NCBI RefSeq assembly: GCF_020164585.1
Contig: NZ_JAIQZF010000007.1
Span: 1-64,000, forward strand
Length of the DNA stretch: 64,000 bases
Direction of reading: 5' to 3'
DNA from: Psychroflexus curvus
GTDB lineage: Bacteria > Bacteroidota > Bacteroidia > Flavobacteriales > Flavobacteriaceae
The notes under the pieces were generated by a model, which was not told where the DNA came from, made no database searches, and saw only the letters and a program-made list of their open reading frames with translations. This document shows positions 6,663 to 16,526 of this stretch, piece by piece; the stretch's first letter is position 1, and every line of letters starts with the position of its first letter. The translations under genes and the position numbers were made by a program.

Positions 6663-9269
6663 TTAGAATTGCTGACCAATAATAAAATGAGTTTCCCATC
6701 CGTTAGCTCCGGTATTGGCTCCGGGAATTGGATCAAATCCATATCCAAAGTCAATACCTAACAAACCAAAGGCAGGCATAAAGATACGCAAACCAGCACC
6801 TGCAGATCGACTCATTTCGAAAGGGGTAAAGTCTTTGAAATCATCGAAAGTAGCACCACCTTCTACAAAGGCAAGGCCATAAATAGAAGCAGTTGGTTTT
6901 AAAGTGATCGGATATCTCAATTCCATGGTGTATTTATGATATATGGAGGCTCCATCGTTAAAACTTTCCTCTCCTCCAACGGTTCTCGACCTTGGAAGAA
7001 TGGATTGGTTAGGATAACCTCTTAAAGCAACGATTTCACGACCATCCAGTGCAAATCCCGCAAGGCCATCACCACCTAAGAAGAAACGCTCAAAAGGAGG
7101 AATTCCCCTGTCATTATTATAAGCTCCTAAAAATCCATATTCAAAGCCTGTCTTTAAAACTAATTTATCGAACAAATTATTATACCAGTCTCCGCTAAAT
7201 TTTATTTTATAAAATTCAAGCCAGTTAAACCTTTGCTGGTCAATATTTGCTAAAGCTTCCTGGTTATTGTTTGCAATAGCTTCATTTCGTTGCTGACGAA
7301 GTTCCCCGTAATCCACATCATTAAAGGCGGAATAAGGCAGGGTGAATTTCACGGAAACATCAAATTCGGATCCACCCATCGGGAAAATAGGATTGGTGAA
7401 TGTGTTGTTTCTGTTTAAACCAACTGTAAATGATAAGTTGTTAGAAAAGCCGTTAGGAAAATTAAATAAACCAATGTTGTAATTGTTCAGTTGGAAATTT
7501 TGATATCCAATTGCGGTAGATAGCGTAAAGTTTTGGTCTGGCTCTCTCAGACGTTTTGCAAAACCTATATTGATACCTGATATCGTAAAGCTTCGGTCGT
7601 TGTCTGCTCGCCTGGTCAAAGGATTAAATAAAAACTGAATAGTTTGAGAAAGTGAAACAGAAAGCTGTACAGGTTTTTTACCTCCCAACCAGGGCTCTAC
7701 AAATGATAAGCTATAGTTTTGAAAAGCTAAACTCGCTTGCGCTCTTAAGGAAAGCGATTGGCCATCTCCCATAGGAACAGGCTTGTAAGCTTCCTTATTG
7801 AAAATGTTTTTAATAGAGAAATTGTTGAACCTCAATCCTAAAGTTCCAATAAATCCTCCGCCACCGTAACCCCCCTGAAGTTCTATCTGGCTACTGCCTT
7901 GTTCCTCTACAATGTAGTGTAAATCCAGAGTCCCGGACTGCGGGTCTACATTTTCGAATTTGGGCTCTAGATTTTCAGCATTGAAAAACCCAAGCTGACC
8001 AAGTTCACGAATGGTATTCATGACATCCTGCTTGCTGTATTGCTGACCAGGACGAGTCCTTAAATTTCTAAAGATGACATTATCGTTGGTTTTATCGTTT
8101 CCTGTAACCCGTATTTCATTAAAGTACGCGATTTTACCTTCGTTTATCCTGATTTCAAAATCGATAGTATCGTTATAAATTCTTGTTTCTACAGGGGTGA
8201 TGTTTGAGAATAAGTAACCATTGTTTTGATACAAGTTGGTGATATCATCTGCATCTGGTTTTTCTTTATTTGCAATTTTATTTTGAAGAATAGTCCCGTT
8301 GTAAGGATCCCCTTTACGAATTCCCATCAACTGATTTAATTGGGCATCAGTATAGGCAGAATTTCCCAGGAATTCGATATTTCCGAAGTAATACCTTTTG
8401 CCTTCCTTAACTTCAATATTAAGCGCGATATCCGTATCAGAATTCACAACAACAGAGTCACTTATGATTCTTGCATCACGGTAGCCTTTTTCTTTAAATT
8501 TTTTGACGATTCTTTCTTTATCCGCTTCATACTCATCTTCAATAAACTTGGAACGTTTCCAAAACCTAAGAAAAAATTTCTCTTTGGTTTTTTTCATCAT
8601 TCGCTTTACTTTCCAGTCCGAAAACTCCTCGTTCCCTTCTATATTTATGGAACTTATCTTTACTTTATCGCCTTTTTCAATATCAAGCGTCATGTTCACC
8701 AAATTATCTGTGGAAGTAGTATCTACAACAGGAGTGGTGATGATGTTGGCCTTAATGTTTAGAAAGCCTTTTTCTTTGTATTTATCTTCTAAAGTATTTT
8801 TGAGGTTGATGATGAAGTTTTCAGTAACTTTAGTACCCTTCTGCAACTCATTATCCTTTACGATTTCATCTCTTTTACGCTTTTTGATTCCTCTTACTTT
8901 AACCTCATTCAGCTTGGGGACTTCTACGATTTCCAGTTGTAAATCTGCTACATCCCCATCAACATTCTTCAGATAAAAATTGATGTCACTAAACAAGCCC
9001 AGATCCCAGAGTTTTTTCAGGACTTTGCTTATTTTATCGCCAGGGATATAGATTTCATCGCCTTTTTTAAGGCCCGTAAAAGCAATTACAGTTTGCTCAT
9101 TGTAGCTGGTCGACCCAATTACTTCTATTTCTCCAAGCGTATATTTTTTGCCGGCAGCTTCTAGTGGTGAGTTTTGAGCACTTGTTAATGCACTAAATAA
9201 TATAATAGCTAGAACTGATATATACCTAGTTGCTCTAGCAAACAATAAGGAGTACTTAGAGTTGTTCAC
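6663..9269 (-). CDS. bamA: BamA outer-membrane assembly factor, 868 aa
   Basis: BamA is the central Omp85 protein inserting beta-barrels into the outer membrane. After a signal peptide ending ALTSAQ come about five POTRA repeats (roughly residues 40-440; for example VKVRGIKKRKRDEIV and IRVTGNDKTNDNVIF). A C-terminal barrel follows, with the lid-loop motif as ALRGYPNQS and a terminal aromatic (HFIIGQQF). A frame open to an ATG at 9377 would overlap uppS by over 100 bp. I prefer the GTG at 9269, which follows a GAAAGAAG-rich stretch, gives a good signal peptide and overlaps the uppS stop by only 14 bp. It lies between uppS and two ompH genes. Confidence 0.93.
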   Translation of the reverse strand: MNNSKYSLLFARATRYISVLAIILFSALTSAQNSPLEAAGKKYTLGEIEVIGSTSYNEQTVIAFTGLKKGDEIYIPGDKISKVLKKLWDLGLFSDINFYLKNVDGDVADLQLEIVEVPKLNEVKVRGIKKRKRDEIVKDNELQKGTKVTENFIINLKNTLEDKYKEKGFLNIKANIITTPVVDTTSTDNLVNMTLDIEKGDKVKISSINIEGNEEFSDWKVKRMMKKTKEKFFLRFWKRSKFIEDEYEADKERIVKKFKEKGYRDARIISDSVVVNSDTDIALNIEVKEGKRYYFGNIEFLGNSAYTDAQLNQLMGIRKGDPYNGTILQNKIANKEKPDADDITNLYQNNGYLFSNITPVETRIYNDTIDFEIRINEGKIAYFNEIRVTGNDKTNDNVIFRNLRTRPGQQYSKQDVMNTIRELGQLGFFNAENLEPKFENVDPQSGTLDLHYIVEEQGSSQIELQGGYGGGGFIGTLGLRFNNFSIKNIFNKEAYKPVPMGDGQSLSLRAQASLAFQNYSLSFVEPWLGGKKPVQLSVSLSQTIQFLFNPLTRRADNDRSFTISGINIGFAKRLREPDQNFTLSTAIGYQNFQLNNYNIGLFNFPNGFSNNLSFTVGLNRNNTFTNPIFPMGGSEFDVSVKFTLPYSAFNDVDYGELRQQRNEAIANNNQEALANIDQQRFNWLEFYKIKFSGDWYNNLFDKLVLKTGFEYGFLGAYNNDRGIPPFERFFLGGDGLAGFALDGREIVALRGYPNQSILPRSRTVGGEESFNDGASIYHKYTMELRYPITLKPTASIYGLAFVEGGATFDDFKDFTPFEMSRSAGAGLRIFMPAFGLLGIDFGYGFDPIPGANTGANGWETHFIIGQQF

Positions 9270-9993
9270 TTGTTTTTCCAAATCTTCTTTCTCTTTTTTG
9301 GTATTCGTAAATTGCTTCAAAAAGGTTTTCTTTTCTGAAATCTGGCCAGAGAGTATCTGTAAAATACAATTCTGCATAGGCCATTTGCCATAATAGAAAA
9401 TTACTGATTCGCTGCTCTCCGCTTGTGCGAATCATCAAATCTACGTCTGGTAAATTTCGGGTGTAAAGATGCTTATTTATTGTAGATTCATCAATACTTT
9501 CTGAATCTATTATGTTATTTTTTACTTTTTCACTTATTTTTTTTACAGTTTGAATCAGCTCTTCCCGAGAACCATAACTTAAGGCAAGAGTCAGAGTCAT
9601 GTGATCATTATGAGCGGTTTTCTCGATGACCTCATTGAGTTCCTTTCTTGCTTTGGAGGGCAGGTTTTCTATACACCCAATGGCTTGAAGCTTGATTTTG
9701 TTCTTTTGTAAGGTTTTTATTTCACCTTTCAATGAGGAAACCAGAAGTCTCATTAAAGTTTGTACTTCAAGTTTTGGCCGTTTCCAGTTTTCGGTAGAAA
9801 AGGCGTAAAGCGTCAGGTTTTTTACACCAAGCTCTGCACAACCTTCTACAGTTTCTCTTACGGCCTTGGTCCCTTTTTCGTGACCTTTCACTCGCATTAA
9901 ACCTTGTTTTTTGGCCCAACGCCCATTTCCATCCATAATGATAGCTATGTGCTCAGGCAACTTTTCGACTATGATGTTTGACTTAAAATCCAT
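9256..9993 (-). CDS. uppS: Isoprenyl transferase (undecaprenyl diphosphate synthase), 245 aa
   Basis: This cis-prenyltransferase adds isopentenyl units to farnesyl diphosphate, making the lipid carrier for peptidoglycan and other envelope polymers. The N-terminal signature IMDGNGRWAKKQG contains the catalytic Asp. The C-terminal signatures (DLMIRTSGEQRISNFLLWQ and ELYFTDTLWPDF) are intact. Length is typical. It starts 3 bp after the upstream outer-membrane protein gene ends, and its last codons overlap the proposed GTG start of bamA, suggesting translational coupling of carrier-lipid synthesis with outer-membrane assembly. Confidence 0.95.
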   Translation of the reverse strand: MDFKSNIIVEKLPEHIAIIMDGNGRWAKKQGLMRVKGHEKGTKAVRETVEGCAELGVKNLTLYAFSTENWKRPKLEVQTLMRLLVSSLKGEIKTLQKNKIKLQAIGCIENLPSKARKELNEVIEKTAHNDHMTLTLALSYGSREELIQTVKKISEKVKNNIIDSESIDESTINKHLYTRNLPDVDLMIRTSGEQRISNFLLWQMAYAELYFTDTLWPDFRKENLFEAIYEYQKRERRFGKTSEQL

Positions 9994-9996
9994 TCA

Positions 9997-10707
9997 TTAA
10001 AAATTGCAGTAACACGGCTTACGACCAAAGGTGTACGTTAGCGTGATTCCTGCAAACATATACCAATCGTTCATGTTAGAGTTGCCAAAGGTAGGATAAA
10101 TTGTTTGACTGTTTATTTCTTCGGGTGCACTTCCGTCCAAATTATCTGTAAAGGTATATCTGGCACCAAATTCAGCCGCCACTATCCAATGCCTGCTTAA
10201 AGCGCCTTTCACCCCAAAAACCATAGGTATAGCGAAATTTGAAGTAGAATTTCCTTTAACAAGCTGATTGTCATCAACAAAAAATTCATTGGTGAGAAAA
10301 TAAGCAGGTCCTGTGTACAAATAGGGAGTGACTAGCGGGCGTTTCAATTCATGTAAATCCCAATCCAGAAAATTGAATTCAAGACCAAAAGAAAATTCAG
10401 TGATATCCGTCTCAAAATCATAACCTCGACTAAGCTTTCCTGGTTCGTCCGACCTGAAATCGCTGTCAAAGGTGTTCATTCTGATGACTGTAAGACGAAA
10501 AGCATGCCTAGGGCTTCTGTTCCATTTTAAAATGGCTCCGTAAGAGGTTTTATCCTGACTAAAATAATCTTTAGGCTGTACAAAGGATTGAGATCCTACA
10601 TCACCAACAAAATTAGTGCTCCCAAACACTAAACCTATTTCATAAGTCTGTGCGTTTGCAAGCTGGATTCCCATACAGATAGAGATGATAATAAAAACAT
10701 ATCTCAT
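9997..10707 (-). CDS. Outer-membrane beta-barrel protein (DUF6089-like), 236 aa
   Basis: A signal peptide (MRYVFIIISICMGIQLANAQ) precedes an eight-stranded-barrel-like sequence. It opens with YEIGLVFGSTNFVGDVG, typical of the flavobacterial family found between nadK and uppS. It ends with a strand followed by CYCNF. The first frame-opening codon is a TTG at 10716, but the ATG at 10707 gives the better signal peptide and is used here. Function is unknown. Its conserved position between NAD kinase and uppS-bamA suggests an envelope role, but nothing in the sequence identifies a substrate. Confidence 0.75.
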   Translation of the reverse strand: MRYVFIIISICMGIQLANAQTYEIGLVFGSTNFVGDVGSQSFVQPKDYFSQDKTSYGAILKWNRSPRHAFRLTVIRMNTFDSDFRSDEPGKLSRGYDFETDITEFSFGLEFNFLDWDLHELKRPLVTPYLYTGPAYFLTNEFFVDDNQLVKGNSTSNFAIPMVFGVKGALSRHWIVAAEFGARYTFTDNLDGSAPEEINSQTIYPTFGNSNMNDWYMFAGITLTYTFGRKPCYCNF

Positions 10708-10803
10708 AAATTTCAAAAAGTTACAAATATATAACTATACTTAAACGGGTAATATTTAAGACTACTTGTCATCTAAAAACACATTTAAGTTTAATTTATT
10801 GTC

Positions 10804-11691
10804 TCAATTGCGTTTATCCTGACCCCATGATAATTTCTTTCTAAGGGTTGTGATGAAACTATCGTTTTGCAACCAGACCAGCTTGATATTGAAATCAGCT
10901 TTTTTTATCCGCACTATAGTGTCCTTATCTAAACTGGCCAGCCTTGAGTCCAGCGAGATGAGGTATTGATCTTCTCTTCCTGAAATTTTTAATTTGATTT
11001 CCAGATGGTCTGGTATGACAAGTGGTCTTGCATTTAGATTATGAGGAGCGATAGGAGTGATGATAAAACTCTTGGTTTGTGGAGTAACAATAGGACCTCC
11101 ACAACTCAGAGAATATCCAGTGGAGCCTGTAGGGGTAGAGATGATAATGCCGTCTGACCAATACGAATTCAGAAACTCATCATTTAACCAGGTTTCAATA
11201 GTTATCATAGAAGTGGTCTCCTTTCTGCTGATGGCTACATCGTTAAGAGCAAAAGAAAACTGACCTAGTGAAAAATCTTCAGAATCCAGTTTGACTTCCA
11301 GCAAAGAGCGCTCAGAAGCCTTATAATTCCCGGCGAGAATGTCTTCAATGCTTTTTTTGATTTCGTCTTTATGAACCGTCGCCAGAAATCCCAGCCTCCC
11401 GGTATTAATACCTATGATGGGGATGTTCAGGTTTTTCACAAATTTTACCGCAGATAAAATGGTTCCATCGCCACCGATGGTAAAAAATAAGTCTACAGAT
11501 TCATTTAGGGTTTCGAAAGTAGTATAGTCCTGTAAATCTTCAACAGATTTTTCCTTTAAAAGCAATTTGAAATACTCCTTTTCTATGATGACTTCCACCC
11601 CATTAGATTTCAAAACTTCCAAAAGCTGGGCAAGATATTTTTCAGTTTCAGGATAAAACGACTGACCAAATATGGCAACACGATTTGTCAT
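10804..11691 (-). CDS. nadK: NAD kinase, 295 aa
   Basis: The enzyme phosphorylates NAD to NADP in the cytoplasm. The diagnostic GGDGT motif (residues 73-77, catalytic Asp75) is present, as are the NTGRLGFLA segment and the glycine-rich TPTGSTGYSLSCGGPIV loop. Length fits the family. It sits 6 bp downstream of a CBS-domain gene and about 90 bp upstream of the outer-membrane protein gene that leads into uppS-bamA. This arrangement is common in flavobacteria. CBS proteins bind adenine nucleotides, so a regulatory tie to NAD kinase is tempting but unproven. Confidence 0.95.
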   Translation of the reverse strand: MTNRVAIFGQSFYPETEKYLAQLLEVLKSNGVEVIIEKEYFKLLLKEKSVEDLQDYTTFETLNESVDLFFTIGGDGTILSAVKFVKNLNIPIIGINTGRLGFLATVHKDEIKKSIEDILAGNYKASERSLLEVKLDSEDFSLGQFSFALNDVAISRKETTSMITIETWLNDEFLNSYWSDGIIISTPTGSTGYSLSCGGPIVTPQTKSFIITPIAPHNLNARPLVIPDHLEIKLKISGREDQYLISLDSRLASLDKDTIVRIKKADFNIKLVWLQNDSFITTLRKKLSWGQDKRN

Positions 11692-11697
11692 AATGCT

Positions 11698-12354
11698 TTA
11701 AATATCTAGGTATTTATTGAGGTAATCTGAATGTTCTTTGAGATCTTCAGCAAACAAATCTTCAGGATGTTCGCTTGCGATTTGATAATCATAACGCCTA
11801 AAGGTTTGTAAAATCTCATTGATGCCCTGGTGCTCTACTTTTACGGTGATTTCCACCGTGTCCTGCGTGAGCTGACTGATATACATTCCAGAAACACGCG
11901 CATTTAAGGTTTCTATAAGTTGAGCGACTTCACTAAAAGCGAATTTTGTCCTTTCTTTCCTTAAGATCATCACTTCGCCCTCATTGGCAACAAATGGACT
12001 TTCGCCAAATAAGTCCAGAATATCCTCCAGCTTCATGACTCCCCTGTATTTTTTGTCAGGATCCAGAACAGGAAGCAAGTTGGTTTGGTGGTTAGCAAAT
12101 TCATGGATAAGGTCCAGGTTTGTATTATGGATTTCAGCATAAAATACCTCGATAAGATATTTATATTCTGAAAGGGGTAAGCTTGTGTCCAGGTCGATGA
12201 GATCATCTAAATTAATACTCCCTTTAAAAACTTCTTTTTTGAAAACTGGAAGATGATTAAACTTCGAAGCTTTAAAGGCTTGTCTTATTTCTGAAATAGT
12301 ATCAGAAACCTGAATAGGCTGTAAAGTTTGGTCTATAAAATTTTGCCAAATCAT
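11698..12354 (-). CDS. CBS-domain protein, 218 aa
   Basis: Two CBS domains cover about residues 1-130. They are followed by an ACT-like tail region around residues 145-205 (RKERTKFAFSEVAQLIETLN, then TVEITVKVEHQGI). This points to a cytoplasmic ligand-sensing protein. The frame could start 13 codons earlier at 12393, but that part overlaps the probable promoter (TAATTTGC on the minus strand) between this gene and divergent pdxJ, so the ATG at 12354 is preferred. It is the first gene of the cluster leading through nadK to bamA. Ligand and target are unknown. Confidence 0.8.
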   Translation of the reverse strand: MIWQNFIDQTLQPIQVSDTISEIRQAFKASKFNHLPVFKKEVFKGSINLDDLIDLDTSLPLSEYKYLIEVFYAEIHNTNLDLIHEFANHQTNLLPVLDPDKKYRGVMKLEDILDLFGESPFVANEGEVMILRKERTKFAFSEVAQLIETLNARVSGMYISQLTQDTVEITVKVEHQGINEILQTFRRYDYQIASEHPEDLFAEDLKEHSDYLNKYLDI

Positions 12355-12410
12355 AACTGATCTTTTGTTGCAAATTACACAAAATCCAAGCAAAGTCTCG
12401 CTTATGATTG

Positions 12411-12418
12411 TATTTTTG
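12411..12418 (+). promoter_or_regulatory. -7 promoter element for pdxJ
   Basis: TATTTTTG matches the Bacteroidota -7 consensus TAnnTTTG and lies 14 bp before the pdxJ ATG. No clear -33 TTG is seen. Confidence 0.45.
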
Positions 12419-12432
12419 TTTAAAAACTAACA

Positions 12433-13146
12433 ATGATAAGACTTAGTGTTAACATTAATAAAATTGCGACCTTAAGAAACGCAAGGGGAGGAAATACACC
12501 AAATGTTGTTGAAGCTGCAAAGCGACTGGAATCTTTTGGCGCTCAGGGCATCACCGTTCATCCAAGGCCAGATGAACGCCACATCAGATATGCCGATGTC
12601 AGAGACCTGACCAAAGTGGTGACGACCGAATTTAACATTGAAGGCAATCCCAATCAGAAATTTATAGACCTGGTCCTGGAAGCAAAACCCGCTCAGGTCA
12701 CTTTAGTGCCAGATGCCGAAGATGTGCTGACTTCCAATGCCGGCTGGGATACGATCAAAAATAAAGAGTTCCTGACAGAAGTTATTTCCAAGTTTAAAGC
12801 TCACGGGATCAGAACCTCAATTTTTGTAGATCCGAACATCGAAATGATTCAAGGGGCTGCTGAAGTGGGTACCGACAGAATAGAGTTGTACACAGAATCC
12901 TATGCTCAAGGCTACACGGAAGATAAGATAAAAGCCATTCAGCCTTACATTATTTGCGCAGAAGAAGCTAAGCGGCTTGGTCTGGGGATAAATGCCGGTC
13001 ATGATTTATCACTGGATAATATTGAATTTTTCGCGCATAAAATTCCATTTTTAGATGAGGTTTCCATAGGTCATGCTTTGATTTCTGAAGCCCTTTACGA
13101 TGGGCTGCAACCTGTGGTGAACGCTTATCTTAAAAAATTAAGCTAG
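12433..13146 (+). CDS. pdxJ: Pyridoxine 5'-phosphate synthase, 237 aa
   Basis: PdxJ condenses 1-deoxyxylulose 5-phosphate with aminoacetone 3-phosphate to give pyridoxine 5'-phosphate in the DXP-dependent vitamin B6 pathway. The N terminus ([18 protein letters not shown]) and the [10 protein letters not shown] motif are characteristic, as are [12 protein letters not shown] and [12 protein letters not shown] near the C terminus. Length is typical of the family. It is transcribed divergently from the CBS-nadK cluster, with 78 bp between the two start codons. The next gene on the same strand is an alpha/beta hydrolase about 95 bp away. Confidence 0.95.
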   Translation: MIRLSVNINKIATLRNARGGNTPNVVEAAKRLESFGAQGITVHPRPDERHIRYADVRDLTKVVTTEFNIEGNPNQKFIDLVLEAKPAQVTLVPDAEDVLTSNAGWDTIKNKEFLTEVISKFKAHGIRTSIFVDPNIEMIQGAAEVGTDRIELYTESYAQGYTEDKIKAIQPYIICAEEAKRLGLGINAGHDLSLDNIEFFAHKIPFLDEVSIGHALISEALYDGLQPVVNAYLKKLS

Positions 13147-13240
13147 ATGAAATCGGTATGATTTAAATCATCAAAGCTCACTCCTGCCTAACTGAGTTAT
13201 TCAGGCGAGTGCGATCATTAAAGAATACTAAACTATACAC

Positions 13241-14008
13241 ATGAAATTACATTCAAAAATAAAAGGGAAAGGACAGCCGCTTGTTATTCTCCACGGATTT
13301 TTAGGCATGGGTGATAACTGGAAAACCCTGGCAAACTCTTATTCAAAAGAAGGTTTTGAAGTTCATCTTGTCGATCAAAGAAATCACGGAAGAAGCCCTC
13401 ATGAAGACGCCTTCAGTTACGATCTTTTGGCTGAGGATCTGAACGGCTATTTTAAAGAAAAAGGCTTTGATTCAGCCTCGATTATAGGTCATTCTATGGG
13501 GGGAAAAACCGCCATGAGATTTGCTACCCTTTATCCTGAGCAAGTAGATAAACTTATCATAGTGGATATCGCTCCCAAATATTATGCACCACATCACCAG
13601 CAGATTTTGGAGGGGTTGACAAAAATTTCGGAGGAGAAACTCACCTCGAGAACAGATGCTGATGAGCTCTTAGCTGAATACATTTCAGAAAAACCAATAC
13701 GGCAATTTTTGCTGAAAAATCTGTACTGGAAAACACAGGAAGAACTTAATCTGAGACTCAATATTGATGCTTTAAAACAAAACATAGAAGAAGTGGGCAA
13801 AGGCTTACCTCAAAACGCTACCTATTCTGGTGAAACCTTATTTTTAAAAGCTGGTAATTCAGACTACATCAAAGAAAGTGACACCAGTGACATCTCTTCT
13901 CATTTTCAAAATTTCGACATTCAGGTTATAGAAAATGCCGGACATTGGGTGCATGCCGAAAAACGGGATGAGTTTTTTAAAGTGAGTTTAGCTCACCTGA
14001 AATCTTAA
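13241..14008 (+). CDS. Alpha/beta-hydrolase esterase, 255 aa
   Basis: A cytoplasmic serine hydrolase of the YbfF-like type. The oxyanion region LHGFLGMGDNW and the nucleophile elbow GHSMGG (Ser85) are plain, and the catalytic His lies in ENAGHWVHAEK (His235). There is no signal peptide. Likely substrates are short acyl esters or thioesters, but sequence alone does not say which. A weak hairpin-forming stretch (ACTC...GAGT, about 13181-13211) separates it from pdxJ, so they may not be co-transcribed. A gene-free 157-bp gap separates it from the convergent penicillin-acylase gene. Confidence 0.85.
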   Translation: MKLHSKIKGKGQPLVILHGFLGMGDNWKTLANSYSKEGFEVHLVDQRNHGRSPHEDAFSYDLLAEDLNGYFKEKGFDSASIIGHSMGGKTAMRFATLYPEQVDKLIIVDIAPKYYAPHHQQILEGLTKISEEKLTSRTDADELLAEYISEKPIRQFLLKNLYWKTQEELNLRLNIDALKQNIEEVGKGLPQNATYSGETLFLKAGNSDYIKESDTSDISSHFQNFDIQVIENAGHWVHAEKRDEFFKVSLAHLKS

Positions 14009-14165
14009 GTCATCACCACTCAAGACCTGGCTTAATTGTTGTTTTCAAGACAATTAAAAAGTCAACCGAATAGTTTGCTGGTTTTATTCTAATGCTGAAC
14101 AGAGCTTGTCTGTCTTTAAGAGCAGGCAAGTTCTCGTCAGATATGTCCTAATGAATACATTAGCG

Positions 14166-16526
14166 CTATTCCAAAGTCAGTTTAAATTCAGAGTGCTCCA
14201 AAATCTTTTCCTTAGAAATCCAGTAAGGAATCCAGTCTCCTGTTTTCCATTTTTCCAACTGGGATTTATAATAGGGATGAAACACTCTTGCCGCACTCCC
14301 CCCAGCCAGTATTCCTATTATTTTTTCATCATCACTCATATCCGCTACCATTCTAAACGAACTAAACCAGCTGGTTTCAAATTCACGATCTGTATTCTTA
14401 ACAAATGCCCCTCTGTTCAGGGTTTGGTTGGATCCGGATTTGGGCCACAACTCAGCTCCCAGTAAATCACTTCCAAACCCTTCCGGGCGAAGCGGGCTTA
14501 CAAAATGTATGCTGTGTATCCTGCCCCAGGTCCAGTTGTCTTGATTTTTGCCTAAACGCTCAGTCAGCAGGGCTTTTGTTTTAAGACCAGCCTCGATGAT
14601 CAAATCTGTTCTTGTTTCTGCTTCAGGAGTATTTTTATTGTCTATAAATTCATGCTGACTTAAAATGAAATCATCTACTCTTTGATTCCAGTAGTATACA
14701 TTTTCCCAGTACATATCTTCGAGCTCGTCTGGTAACTCATCATTCATTACCAGGTATAACAGCTCATTGTACAGAACATTATAAACCGCAGCACCAACGG
14801 AATCTATCTCTTCATTGTAATCCCATTCTTCTAATAATTTGGCAAGACCCTGAGTAGATTTCTCTTGTTTTAAAGCTGAGGCCAATACCGGGGAAAAGAC
14901 TTCAGCCTGCTTGTTTTTGACATCCAAAATTAATTCCCATAAATCTTCAGTCGTAAATTTTTTAATTTCTGAGAGGACTTCCGTTATTCTTTGGTAACGG
15001 TAATAGGGTGAGAAATGATTGGAATAGTAATACGGGTAATCGTCTGGACGCGTGTCATTATTGGCTGTTCCGATCCAGCCTCTATCCGGGTTGACCATGT
15101 GAGGCAAACTATCTTTAGGAATAAATCCAAGCCAGGTATCTCCCAGATTCGCTTTTGAAGGCACCTCTCCCCTGCCTTCTGCTCTAACGGGAACCAATCC
15201 AGTCGCCTGGTGTGCAATATTACCATCGACATCTGCTATGGCATAGTTAAAAAACACATTGTCCATGCCTTTCAGCACTTCTCTAAATTCAAAGGTGTTT
15301 TTGGTTTCCAGTAAACGTTCAAAACCAATGGAATTGCTTTTGGTTTCGGCCAGAGACCATCTCAGGCTCACCACATCATCCGTTAAAATATTGAATACAG
15401 GAAAATCAGAAATCACCGGTCCATTTTTAGTGGATCGAATCTCAATTTCTACACTTGTACTGTCTTTAACCTCGATGGTTTCAGTGCGAGTCTCAAATGC
15501 TGTTTTCTCACCGTTGAACTTATAGAAATCACCCTGTGTTTCTTCAATAAATAAATCCTGACTATCGCCGTAGGCATTGGTCACTCCAAAAGAGACAAAT
15601 TCATTCCGACCGGATAATAGGCCTGGAATACCCGGCGTGGCAATGCCAACAGCTTTAAATTCCGGACAAAAGAGACCTATAGGATAAAACATACCCGGCA
15701 GCAGTCTTGAGTCCACGTGTGGGTCATTTGATAAAATCGGTTTTCCTGATGCTGATTTTTCTCCAGAAATAGCCCAGTTATTGGATCCTAACTTAGGATG
15801 GGCCATAAATGGGTCTGATAACTGTTGATATTCTGTTTTGTTGTTATTCAAAAAACCGATGATAGTCGAATCTGTAGTAAAATCCAAAGGTTTGGTCCTG
15901 TCTAAATTTACAGAAAGGGGTAAAAGTTTTGACGCTAAGTCGGTTCGCGCTGCCAGATTCAGGCTCAGGACTTCATCTTCCATATTTTGACTATGGAACA
16001 AACCTACAAAATGGGTGACAGAGACAATTTCTTCCGGGGTTAACGGGCTGGGTTCAATATCCAGCAAACTCAATTCCAGAGGGAATTCATCCTTTGCCAC
16101 GTTTAAATAGTCATTAAATCCTTCGCAATACCACTTCAGGGTTTGTTTTGTTTCTTCATCGAGAAATTGGTAATGCCTTTCGGCATTTCCAACCAAATCA
16201 AGAACCCGCATTTTTATGTCAGATTGCAACATTGAGTTGCCTGCAAGGCTAGCCCCTTCTCCTTTGATAAGCGCTCGATAAAATTCTATCTGGAATAGCC
16301 TGTCCTGAGCCATAACAAAACCTTGACCGCGAATGGCATCAGCTTTATTTTTTGCAAATATATAGGCAATACCGTTTTCATCTCTGTGGATATTAATCGG
16401 AAAATCATTTTTAGAAATTTGAAAACGTCCTTCTCTTTTGAAATTATTGACAGTTGAAAAGTAAAGACTGCCTGCTATGATAATAAGGACTAAGACGATG
16501 AGGATAGAAATAATGTACTTTTTCAT
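14166..16526 (-). CDS. Penicillin acylase family (Ntn-hydrolase) protein, 786 aa
   Basis: These enzymes are exported precursors that cut themselves into two chains, exposing an N-terminal serine which hydrolyses amide bonds of acylated compounds, including beta-lactams and acyl-homoserine lactones. An N-terminal hydrophobic segment (YIISILIVLVLIIIAGSLYF) acts as signal or anchor. The alpha-chain region contains GQGFVMAQDRLFQIEFYRAL. The cleavage point precedes Ser248 in LGSNNWAISG. Downstream are SNDPH and the late NRGAFVKNTDREFETSWFSSFRMVAD region. The ATG at 16526 is preferred over one 12 codons upstream because it places the lysine-rich start next to the hydrophobic segment. Physiological substrate unknown. 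Confidence 0.88.
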   Translation of the reverse strand: MKKYIISILIVLVLIIIAGSLYFSTVNNFKREGRFQISKNDFPINIHRDENGIAYIFAKNKADAIRGQGFVMAQDRLFQIEFYRALIKGEGASLAGNSMLQSDIKMRVLDLVGNAERHYQFLDEETKQTLKWYCEGFNDYLNVAKDEFPLELSLLDIEPSPLTPEEIVSVTHFVGLFHSQNMEDEVLSLNLAARTDLASKLLPLSVNLDRTKPLDFTTDSTIIGFLNNNKTEYQQLSDPFMAHPKLGSNNWAISGEKSASGKPILSNDPHVDSRLLPGMFYPIGLFCPEFKAVGIATPGIPGLLSGRNEFVSFGVTNAYGDSQDLFIEETQGDFYKFNGEKTAFETRTETIEVKDSTSVEIEIRSTKNGPVISDFPVFNILTDDVVSLRWSLAETKSNSIGFERLLETKNTFEFREVLKGMDNVFFNYAIADVDGNIAHQATGLVPVRAEGRGEVPSKANLGDTWLGFIPKDSLPHMVNPDRGWIGTANNDTRPDDYPYYYSNHFSPYYRYQRITEVLSEIKKFTTEDLWELILDVKNKQAEVFSPVLASALKQEKSTQGLAKLLEEWDYNEEIDSVGAAVYNVLYNELLYLVMNDELPDELEDMYWENVYYWNQRVDDFILSQHEFIDNKNTPEAETRTDLIIEAGLKTKALLTERLGKNQDNWTWGRIHSIHFVSPLRPEGFGSDLLGAELWPKSGSNQTLNRGAFVKNTDREFETSWFSSFRMVADMSDDEKIIGILAGGSAARVFHPYYKSQLEKWKTGDWIPYWISKEKILEHSEFKLTLE

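Noticed and set aside
8340-8976. Two antisense frames within bamA
   Set aside because: They are hydrophobic shadows of the POTRA coding sequence; bamA is unambiguous on the other strand.
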